Below are positions 1 through 4,710 of a stretch of DNA of 18,969 bases, piece by piece. The notes beneath the pieces are model-generated. The model was not told where the DNA came from. It worked only from the letters and a program-made list of their open reading frames with translations, and searched no databases. The stretch covers positions 1 through 18,969 of the forward strand of contig JBCCMP010000037.1 of the NCBI GenBank assembly GCA_039026295.1, written 5' to 3'. Source of the DNA: Thermohalobaculum sp039026295. Lineage in GTDB: Bacteria; Pseudomonadota; Alphaproteobacteria; Rhodobacterales; Rhodobacteraceae. The translations under genes were made by a program, and so were the position numbers. Position 1 is the first letter of the stretch, and each line of letters opens with the position of its first letter.

Positions 1-285
1 AATAAAGCGACCGTTCTGTCCTCAGTGGCAGAACTCGATTGCCTCCCTGGAAATACTCGGTGCATGTCTGCCCTTCTGACTGACCATTCCGACCGCCGCG
101 GCACCACGAATCAACCGAGACCCGAGCGCCAAAATCATACGCACATCAGAGTGAAATCTCGCTTTCGTCAGTCTTTCAACGTCGTTTTTTTGACGATGCA
201 GGGGAAGCGGAATTTTAGTTCCGCTTGGCTTTTCAGATGCTTGGCGCAGTGGCTGTCGCTGAACTTCCCGGGATGGCGGCAAAAA
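1..285. other. non-coding region upstream of the puc promoter
   Basis: No recognisable gene is seen here. Short open frames exist on both strands, but their translations have no family features and no convincing ribosome binding sites. The stretch is less GC-rich than the genes and holds one clear hairpin (205-226) and then the puc control region. It probably separates the puc operon from whatever lies to the left. It could also contain upstream activating sites, for instance for IHF or a response regulator, but I could not identify one. Confidence 0.5.
205..226 (+). terminator. hairpin, possible terminator of an upstream gene
   Basis: An uninterrupted 8-bp inverted repeat (AAGCGGAA at 205-212, TTCCGCTT at 219-226) flanks a 6-base loop. 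On the + strand it is followed by GGCTTTTC, a weak T-rich tail; on the - strand no T tract follows. It could end transcription of a + strand gene lying left of the window and so insulate the puc promoter. The weak tail leaves this uncertain. Confidence 0.4.
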
Positions 286-303
286 TGTAAAGCAAATTGA
301 ACA
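286..303. promoter_or_regulatory. PpsR/CrtJ-type box 1 of the puc promoter
   Basis: The sequence is TGT-N12-ACA (TGT at 286-288, ACA at 301-303), the core of the palindrome bound by the aerobic photosynthesis repressor PpsR (CrtJ). It is separated by 8 bp (304-311) from a second, better box. This paired arrangement is known for cooperative PpsR/CrtJ binding at puc, bch and crt promoters in Rhodobacter. The inferred role is repression of the antenna operon under high oxygen or light. Confidence 0.75.
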
Positions 304-325
304 CTTGATTATGTCAATCATAAAT
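297..325 (+). promoter_or_regulatory. putative sigma-70-type puc promoter
   Basis: TTGAAC at 297-302 resembles a -35 element. CATAAA/ATAAAT around 319-325 resembles a -10 element, with a spacer of about 16-17 bp. The -35 lies in PpsR box 1 and the -10 in box 2, so a bound repressor would block RNA polymerase. The expected start is near 332, just before the first leader hairpin. The element assignment is by eye; the overlap with both boxes supports it. Confidence 0.5.
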
Positions 326-329
326 GACA
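312..329. promoter_or_regulatory. PpsR/CrtJ-type box 2 of the puc promoter
   Basis: This is a full match to the consensus TGTC-N10-GACA (TGTC at 312-315, GACA at 326-329). Together with box 1 it forms a tandem pair whose centres are 26 bp apart. It overlaps the presumed -10 element, which fits repression by promoter occlusion. Confidence 0.85.
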
Positions 330-341
330 ATTATAGTTCCA

Positions 342-383
342 TGGCATCTCCAGCATCTCGACTTCGGTTCGGCTGGAATGCCG
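342..383 (+). promoter_or_regulatory. puc mRNA leader hairpin 1
   Basis: GGCAT (343-347) and CCAGC (350-354) pair with GCTGG (372-376) and ATGCC (378-382), giving a stem of two 5-bp helices around a small internal loop. It would lie almost at the 5' end of the puc transcript if the promoter is read correctly. Its position fits a 5' stabilising element, but that role is inferred. Confidence 0.5.
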
Positions 384-391
384 TTCACTCC

Positions 392-419
392 CGGCCTTTT
401 GCTCAACGGGCGAAGGCCG
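392..419 (+). promoter_or_regulatory. puc mRNA leader hairpin 2
   Basis: CGGCCTT (392-398) pairs with AAGGCCG (413-419) around a 14-base loop. It lies between leader hairpin 1 and the pucB ribosome binding site (AGGGAGG, 446-452). The site itself is left unpaired, so the hairpin is more likely to affect mRNA stability than to mask translation. Confidence 0.45.
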
Positions 420-458
420 AGGGCCGCTAAAACTGCAAGAGGGCTAGGGAGGCTATCC

Positions 459-617
459 ATGTCCGACCACGATCCAGATAAAGTTTGGCCAACCGGCCTG
501 ACGCTGAGGGAAGCCGAGGAGGTGCACAGCTACCTCATCGATGGCACTCGCGTCTTCGGACTTCTCGCGCTGCTGGCGCACATCCTTGTCGCGTTTTCAA
601 CGCCTTGGCTGGGCTAG
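459..617 (+). CDS. pucB: light-harvesting complex 2 (LH2) beta subunit PucB
   Basis: This is a 52-residue antenna polypeptide that spans the inner membrane once and binds bacteriochlorophyll a in the peripheral LH2 ring. It matches the beta family end to end. It has KVWPTGLT near the N-terminus, EAEEVH with conserved His23, DGTRVF with Arg31, the AxxxH-type ligand His41 for the ring (B850-site) pigment, and the closing TPWLG. The start at 459 is preceded at a 6-base distance by AGGGAGG (446-452). A longer upstream open frame beginning at 324 is in phase but would add unrelated residues and run through the leader hairpins. pucA follows after 10 bp. Regulation is probably by PpsR at the tandem boxes upstream. 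Confidence 0.96.
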   Translation: MSDHDPDKVWPTGLTLREAEEVHSYLIDGTRVFGLLALLAHILVAFSTPWLG

Positions 618-627
618 GGGGTAGGTT

Positions 628-987
628 ATGAACAATTCAAAGATCTGGCTGGTCGTTAAGCCAACCGTCGGTGTTCCGATCTTCCTGGGCGCTGTTGCCG
701 TTGGATCCTTCGCGGTGCACGTTGCCGTTCTTTCCAGCACGGGCTGGGTGTCCGACTTCCTGAAAGGGGAGGAAATGGGCAGCTCGCAATCTGCGGCGCT
801 GGACACGAACGTGAAGACCGCGTCGGCTGATGCAAACGCAGTCCGCTTCTACACCGTGTCTTCAGAAGACTCGGTGACCGGCGCGGAAGAGATGGTGGTC
901 GTTCTGCCGGATGGCAGGATGGGCAAAGCCGTATTCTCAAAACCAGTCGCGATGGCGTCAGACGGGGCGATACCGCCAGCCGAATGA
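628..987 (+). CDS. pucA: LH2 alpha subunit PucA with long C-terminal tail
   Basis: Residues 1-47 are a typical LH2 alpha chain: KIWLVVKPTVGVP at the cytoplasmic entry, a single membrane helix, His31 as ligand of the ring bacteriochlorophyll, and Trp40. At positions 44-45, where B800-850 complexes have Tyr-Tyr or Tyr-Trp that hydrogen-bond the pigment acetyl groups, this protein has Phe-Leu, as in the blue-shifted B800-820 type. The usual length is 50-60 residues, but this chain runs to 119. The extra acidic, Ser/Ala-rich tail ends with a more structured-looking stretch (RFYTVSS...EEMVVVLPDGRMG) and should lie in the periplasm. The ribosome binding site is in GGGGGTAGG just after the pucB stop. 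The identity is sure; the function of the tail is unknown. Confidence 0.94.
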   Translation: MNNSKIWLVVKPTVGVPIFLGAVAVGSFAVHVAVLSSTGWVSDFLKGEEMGSSQSAALDTNVKTASADANAVRFYTVSSEDSVTGAEEMVVVLPDGRMGKAVFSKPVAMASDGAIPPAE

Positions 988-1065
988 CGCGGGTCGGCCC
1001 CAAGGGTCGCTCACGATGATGGGAAGCATCGGCACCTGCGCAATGTGATCCCTCTCCACCAAGAC

Positions 1066-1086
1066 GGCAGGGCGTTCAGCCCTGCC
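1066..1086 (+). promoter_or_regulatory. intercistronic hairpin between pucA and pucC
   Basis: A perfect 8-bp GC-rich inverted repeat (GGCAGGGC at 1066-1073, GCCCTGCC at 1079-1086) flanks a 5-base loop, with no T tract behind it. In puc and puf operons such hairpins protect the antenna mRNA from 3' decay and lower expression of the downstream gene, so that structural subunits greatly outnumber the assembly factor. The same role is inferred here from its position 78 bp after the pucA stop. Confidence 0.7.
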
Positions 1087-1105
1087 ACACCAGAAAGCTT
1101 CCAGG

Positions 1106-1135
1106 CAGGAGGCAGAGTCCCAGGAGGCAGTGTCC
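1106..1135 (+). repeat. tandem 15-bp repeat duplicating the pucC ribosome binding site
   Basis: CAGGAGGCAGAGTCC (1106-1120) is followed directly by CAGGAGGCAGTGTCC (1121-1135), differing at one base. Each copy carries AGGAGG. The second copy has the right distance, about 9 bases, to the pucC ATG at 1137, while the first lies 24 bases away. This looks like a small tandem duplication. The extra copy could act as a ribosome standby site or be neutral. Confidence 0.85.
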
Positions 1136-1136
1136 A

Positions 1137-2594
1137 ATGCTGAACTACAGGGACTTCGCACTCCGTAATCTTTCGCGTCTGGGCCCGCGCTACCTGCCGT
1201 TTGCGGATGTGGCAACGGACGAGATTCCGCTGTCGCGCCTTTTGCGGCTCTCTCTCTTTCAAGTCACCGTTGGGATGGCCCTGGTGCTGCTGGTCGGCAC
1301 GCTGAACCGGGTGATGATCGTCGAGCTGAATGTGCCTGCCTCTCTGGTGGCGATCATGATCTCGCTCCCCCTGGTCTTCGCGCCGTTCCGGGCGCTTATC
1401 GGATACAAGTCCGACACCCACAAATCGGCATTTGGCTGGCGTCGTGTGCCATTCATCTGGAAGGGCACGCTTCTGCAGTTCGGTGGGTTCGCGGTTATGC
1501 CGTTCGCTTTGCTGGTGCTGTCCGGCTACGGCGAATCCTACGATGCGCCTCTTTGGGTAGGTCATGGCTCGGCCGCGCTGGCCTTCCTGCTGGTCGGGGC
1601 TGGCCTGCATATGGTTCAGACGGTGGGTCTGGCTTTGGCCACAGACCTTGTCCCTCAGGAGGATCAGCCCAAGGTGGTCGGCCTGATGTATGTCATGCTG
1701 CTGGTCGGAATGATCATCAGCGCGCTTATCTTCGGCTGGTTGCTGAGCGACTACACCCCGGGCCGGCTGATCCAGGTGATCCAGGGCGCAGCTCTTGTGA
1801 CGATCGTCCTGAATCTGGTGGCCTTGTGGAAACAGGAAGGCCGCGACCGCGAGCGGGCAAACTCGACCGAACCAAGCCCACGCTTCTGGGACGAGTGGAA
1901 GAAGCTGATCAGCGGGGTGGGGGCGACCCGCCTTCTGATCGTGATCGCGCTCGGCACCATGGGATTTGGCATGGCCGATGTCCTGCTGGAGCCTTACGGC
2001 GGGCATGTCCTTCACCTGACCGTCGCAGAGACGACGCGCCTGACGGCGGTCTTGGCAGCAGGCGGCCTGGTCGGGTTCGCGTTGGCCAGCCGTGTCCTGG
2101 GGCGCGGGATGGACCCTGTTCAGGTTGCGCTATACGGCGCTCTCGCCGGTGTCCCGGCCTTTGGCGCTATCGTCATCGCCGCGCCCGGACAGGCCCCCTG
2201 GCTTTTTGTGCTGGGCATTCTGGTCGTCGGTTTCGGGGCGGGTCTTTTCGGTCACGGCACCTTGACGGCGACGATGCGGCGTGCCCCCAAGGCTCAGGTC
2301 GGCCTCGCACTTGGCGCATGGGGTGCTGTACAGGCGACCGCGGCAGGCGTTGCCATAGCGATCGGCGGCGGTATCAGGGACATCGTAATCGCGTTGCCAG
2401 GTGGAACGAATGCTGAAGCGCCCTATGTGGCGGTGTTCGGGATGGAGATGGCCCTGCTGATCCTGGCCGTTGTTGCCGTCGTTCCGTTGAGGCGGGCCAT
2501 GGCGCGGACCAAGGATGCTGCGGACCGGCTCCGGGACACGGACACGGACGCGAGGCAGCATGACAACACTCGTCACCAGGCTCTACAAGGATAA
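1137..2594 (+). CDS. pucC: LH2 assembly factor PucC (BCD/MFS family)
   Basis: This 485-residue polytopic inner-membrane protein belongs to the PucC/LhaA/bacteriochlorophyll-delivery branch of the major facilitator fold, with about 12 predicted hydrophobic helices. Family marks are RYLPFAD near residue 20, LSLFQVTVGMA, GTLNRVMIVEL, FRALIGYKSD, GWRRVPFIWKG and LGAWGAVQATAAG. PucC is needed for high LH2 levels, probably by delivering bacteriochlorophyll to or organising the antenna subunits. It follows pucBA in the same direction after a 149-bp gap holding a stabilising hairpin. The start is fixed by AGGAGG at 1122-1127. It is a paralogue of the protein at 9664-11097. Position in a puc operon favours PucC over LhaA. 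Confidence 0.93.
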   Translation: MLNYRDFALRNLSRLGPRYLPFADVATDEIPLSRLLRLSLFQVTVGMALVLLVGTLNRVMIVELNVPASLVAIMISLPLVFAPFRALIGYKSDTHKSAFGWRRVPFIWKGTLLQFGGFAVMPFALLVLSGYGESYDAPLWVGHGSAALAFLLVGAGLHMVQTVGLALATDLVPQEDQPKVVGLMYVMLLVGMIISALIFGWLLSDYTPGRLIQVIQGAALVTIVLNLVALWKQEGRDRERANSTEPSPRFWDEWKKLISGVGATRLLIVIALGTMGFGMADVLLEPYGGHVLHLTVAETTRLTAVLAAGGLVGFALASRVLGRGMDPVQVALYGALAGVPAFGAIVIAAPGQAPWLFVLGILVVGFGAGLFGHGTLTATMRRAPKAQVGLALGAWGAVQATAAGVAIAIGGGIRDIVIALPGGTNAEAPYVAVFGMEMALLILAVVAVVPLRRAMARTKDAADRLRDTDTDARQHDNTRHQALQG

Positions 2595-2922
2595 GCGGAC
2601 AGCAAGCGATGTCGCGCAGTCCTTGATGGACCACTCTTTCAGACCCGCCATGCTCGATGTGATCAGCGCCGGCGGAGATATCCAAAACCAGTTGAAAGCG
2701 GCTCAGGTCCCATCGGCGCTGATGGAAGACTATGCGTCGGGGCTGCAGGGTGGAAATGCTTTGCTTGTTGTGCGCGCGCCATTCGGCAATGGACGGTCCG
2801 CGACGCGCATCGTTGACGAGACTGACGCACTTGCAGGTGATACGAGGTACGTCCGAAAAGACGTGTCCCTGCGCCATCGCAACTCGATCCTCACCGACCA
2901 CCCACGGTTCATGTCGAGGTGA
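2560..2922 (+). CDS. uncharacterised small protein at end of puc operon
   Basis: A 120-residue soluble protein whose first 35 bases overlap the end of pucC in another frame, suggesting translational coupling. The ATG at 2560 has GAGG a few bases upstream; a longer frame starting at 2515 would add only a low-complexity Arg/Thr stretch encoded inside pucC. The pattern is strand-helix-strand (TLVTRLYKDKRTASDVAQSL, then PAMLDVIS), helix, and GGNALLVVRAPFG followed by a helix. This recalls the small ferredoxin-like 'general stress protein 17M' type of domain, by pattern only. It ends in an unusual SILTDHPRFMSR. No membrane segment or signal peptide is seen. It may correspond to the extra small genes (pucD/pucE) that follow pucC in Rhodobacter capsulatus, where PucE is an LH2-associated gamma subunit. 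I cannot confirm that from sequence. Confidence 0.75.
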   Translation: MTTLVTRLYKDKRTASDVAQSLMDHSFRPAMLDVISAGGDIQNQLKAAQVPSALMEDYASGLQGGNALLVVRAPFGNGRSATRIVDETDALAGDTRYVRKDVSLRHRNSILTDHPRFMSR

Positions 2923-2945
2923 ATGTACCCCGGCCTGCCGCGTCA

Positions 2946-3024
2946 GTGTTCCTTGATTGCTGTGAGACCTGGCAAGCAGCGCCCAAGAAGAACACGCTAG
3001 GCCGCTTGCACGTCTCTTAAGCGG
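2946..3024 (+). terminator. tandem hairpins after the puc operon, possible transcript end
   Basis: The 209-bp gap between two converging genes holds no gene. It contains a long imperfect hairpin (GTGTTC at 2946-2951 with GAACAC at 2990-2995, extended inward by CTTG/CAAG) and a second stem (CCGCTT at 3002-3007 with AAGCGG at 3019-3024). Neither is followed by a T tract, so they may be 3' stabilising structures or part of a Rho-dependent end rather than an intrinsic terminator. Confidence 0.3.
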
Positions 3025-3131
3025 AACGAAGAGCAGAGCGAGCTGACCCATCCATTATCTGCTCGGACAAACACACCGCCGCCTAAAGCTCGCGCACAGC
3101 TCTTCGGTGGGTCACCGCCCCATGGCGCGCA

Positions 3132-3896
3132 TCAGTCTTCGAACATGAATGCTGCTGTGGTCGCTGACAATCCAGCGGGCAGCGCTTGGCTGATGTCGCG
3201 CTGTTTGTGGCCGATGCCCCGAAGCACCACCTCTTTCACCTGCACCCCTGCTGCTTCCAGCGCACCAACCGATTGTCGATAGGACGTGAAGACCACGCCC
3301 GCCAAACCCGAGCCCTTGCCCCCCTTGAACGGGACGCGAGGGTCGTCGGTCCCGTGAATGACCAACGCGCGTGATGGCATCTTGGGACTGCAGGTACCCA
3401 CCATCTTCGCGCCGGCCGTGATGACTGCGGATGCAATGCGGCGCGCGCCACCGCAGAGATAACGGTAGACCATCATGCCACCGTTCGAGTGACCGATCAT
3501 GTGTACAGAGCCTGCGACGCCTTCACTACGAAGGGTATCGATCACTCCGGTGATGTAGCCGACGTCATCCATGCCTTTGCGCCGTGCAGGGCCGCAGCAA
3601 CCACCGGCATTCCATGTCCGGGCAAAGTTACCGCGCAGGCCACTGCCAGTGCCCTGCAGATAGGCAATCCTGAAACCCCGTCGCCTGGCTTCATCCTCAA
3701 TCTTCAGGGCACCACGGTACTGATTTGCGCTGCCGAATCCCCCGTGCAGCGCCAGAAGGAGCGGCGCGCGACCGCTTGTTCCGGGCGGCTCGAAAAGCAG
3801 AAAGCTGCGGGCACCAAGCTGGCGTTCCGACAGATCTGCCTGCGCGCCGCCTGCAATTGCCAGCATGATCAGTGTCATGCAGATCAGGCGGCGCAT
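3132..3896 (-). CDS. secreted LpqC/PHB-depolymerase-like alpha/beta hydrolase
   Basis: A 254-residue protein with a Sec-type signal peptide (MRRLI, a hydrophobic core, then AQA cleaved near residue 20), so probably periplasmic or exported. It has the alpha/beta hydrolase layout of the LpqC/extracellular PHB depolymerase/feruloyl esterase group: an oxyanion-hole HGG (51-53), WNAGGCCGP (95-103) with its vicinal Cys pair, the nucleophile elbow GHSNGG with Ser137, an acid in HGTDD (Asp184 or 185), and His230 in GIGHKQ. The substrate cannot be told and may be an ester polymer or aryl ester. The start is supported by GGAAGGA upstream. It lies behind the pseudoazurin terminator, so it probably has its own promoter in 3897-3986. 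It has no known link to photosynthesis. Confidence 0.85.
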   Translation of the reverse strand: MRRLICMTLIMLAIAGGAQADLSERQLGARSFLLFEPPGTSGRAPLLLALHGGFGSANQYRGALKIEDEARRRGFRIAYLQGTGSGLRGNFARTWNAGGCCGPARRKGMDDVGYITGVIDTLRSEGVAGSVHMIGHSNGGMMVYRYLCGGARRIASAVITAGAKMVGTCSPKMPSRALVIHGTDDPRVPFKGGKGSGLAGVVFTSYRQSVGALEAAGVQVKEVVLRGIGHKQRDISQALPAGLSATTAAFMFED

Positions 3897-3986
3897 GGGG
3901 TGGGTTCCTTCCGGTCTGCGGCAGTGCGATGTCCGTCATACGTCGCAGTCGTCGCCATCCGGCGAAGCGGTGCCGGGTCACGCCGC

Positions 3987-4018
3987 AAAAAAAAGGGCGC
4001 CGGGTGGCCCCGACGCCC
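3987..4018 (-). terminator. intrinsic terminator after the pseudoazurin gene
   Basis: Read on the - strand, a GC-rich 10-bp stem (GGGCGTCGGG with CCCGGCGCCC, one T-G pair) closes a 4-base loop and is followed by eight T residues (the A run at 3987-3994 on the + strand). It begins 24 bases after the pseudoazurin stop. It is the clearest Rho-independent terminator in the window. It would end the pseudoazurin transcript and any read-through from hemA. Confidence 0.92.
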
Positions 4019-4042
4019 ATTTTCGAATGTGGCTGTTAGCGA

Positions 4043-4522
4043 TCAGGCCGTAAGCAGGCCCATTCCTTCTGCCTCTTCCCAGATCGACGCAAAGACCTTC
4101 TTGGCCTTGCCGCGCAGTTTCACCTTTTGTGCGGCTTCCAGGTTTGCCATCATGCCGTCACCCTTGACGACAATCAGGCCGACCATGCCCGTGGAGAAGT
4201 GCGGCGTGCACTTGTAGCCATAGAACCCTGGCGCATCGAGCGTCAGCTTGAACTCTTTGTTGATCTTGCTCTTCCAGGCTTCGGCGCCTTCCGGGATCAT
4301 GTCTTTGATCGACTCGGTGTTGTGGCCCTTGTCCGTCGGCTCGAAAACGATCTCTGTGCCCGCGTCGACCACGGTGATGATCGGCTTGTAGATCATGCGG
4401 CGCTTTTTGTCGTCCGGGTCCTTGTTGTACATCTGCACAACGTGACCGTCAGCGAACGCAGGCATGGCGTGCGCGGCGATCAGCGCACTGGTCGAGATCA
4501 TCAGTGTTCTTCTGGTAATCAT
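4043..4522 (-). CDS. pseudoazurin (type 1 blue copper electron carrier)
   Basis: A 159-residue periplasmic cupredoxin. It has a signal peptide ending in AFA near residue 24, then the pseudoazurin fold with the complete copper site: His67 in DKGHN, Cys105 and His108 in CTPH, and Met113 in STGMVG. The stretch ESIKDMIPEGAEAWKSKIN is highly typical of the family, and the C-terminal two-helix tail is present. Pseudoazurins donate electrons to copper nitrite reductase and other periplasmic acceptors; no denitrification gene is visible here, so its partner is unknown. The leader carries Arg-Arg (ITRRTLMIS), a Tat-like feature. The mature part has a charged insertion DPDDKKRR (35-42) before the first core strand. 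GAGGAAG upstream supports the start. It lies 188 bp after hemA in the same direction. Confidence 0.93.
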   Translation of the reverse strand: MITRRTLMISTSALIAAHAMPAFADGHVVQMYNKDPDDKKRRMIYKPIITVVDAGTEIVFEPTDKGHNTESIKDMIPEGAEAWKSKINKEFKLTLDAPGFYGYKCTPHFSTGMVGLIVVKGDGMMANLEAAQKVKLRGKAKKVFASIWEEAEGMGLLTA

Positions 4523-4686
4523 TAGCGTTTCTTCCTCGTCCTACAGTTAGTGAGTTCGGTTGCTCAGTTGCTCTCGGCATGACACCTTAAACGTGGTGCA
4601 GGCTGACACGGCGTCAAACGCCTAGTCGTGCCTGTCATGCATCAAAACGCATCTTGGCTGCTTTCCGACGCCCTTATAGCACCTTC

Positions 4687-4706
4687 GTGACCGGACGTGA
4701 TCGGAC
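4687..4706. repeat. tandem 10-bp direct repeat just after hemA
   Basis: GTGACCGGAC (4687-4696) is followed directly by GTGATCGGAC (4697-4706), with one mismatch, a few bases beyond the hemA stop. It sits in the 188-bp hemA-pseudoazurin gap, which otherwise shows no clear terminator. Its meaning is unknown; it could be a chance duplication or a protein-binding site. Confidence 0.6.
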
Positions 4707-4710
4707 ACGT

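Noticed and set aside
25..330. Short open frames on both strands upstream of the puc promoter
   Set aside because: No homology or convincing start signals, and they run into the PpsR boxes and promoter.
324..458. N-terminal extension of pucB from an in-frame ATG at 324
   Set aside because: This stretch contains the leader hairpins and overlaps PpsR box 2; LH2 beta chains begin at the ATG at 459, which has a strong ribosome binding site.
4604..4616. Short inverted repeat TGAC-N5-GTCA in the pseudoazurin upstream region
   Set aside because: Four-base arms are expected by chance in a gap of this size and no regulator can be named.
4631..4650. Possible FNR/Nnr box upstream of the pseudoazurin gene (TTGAT-N4-GACAG on the - strand)
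   Set aside because: Only the left half matches the TTGAT-N4-ATCAA consensus; the right half is too poor to call.
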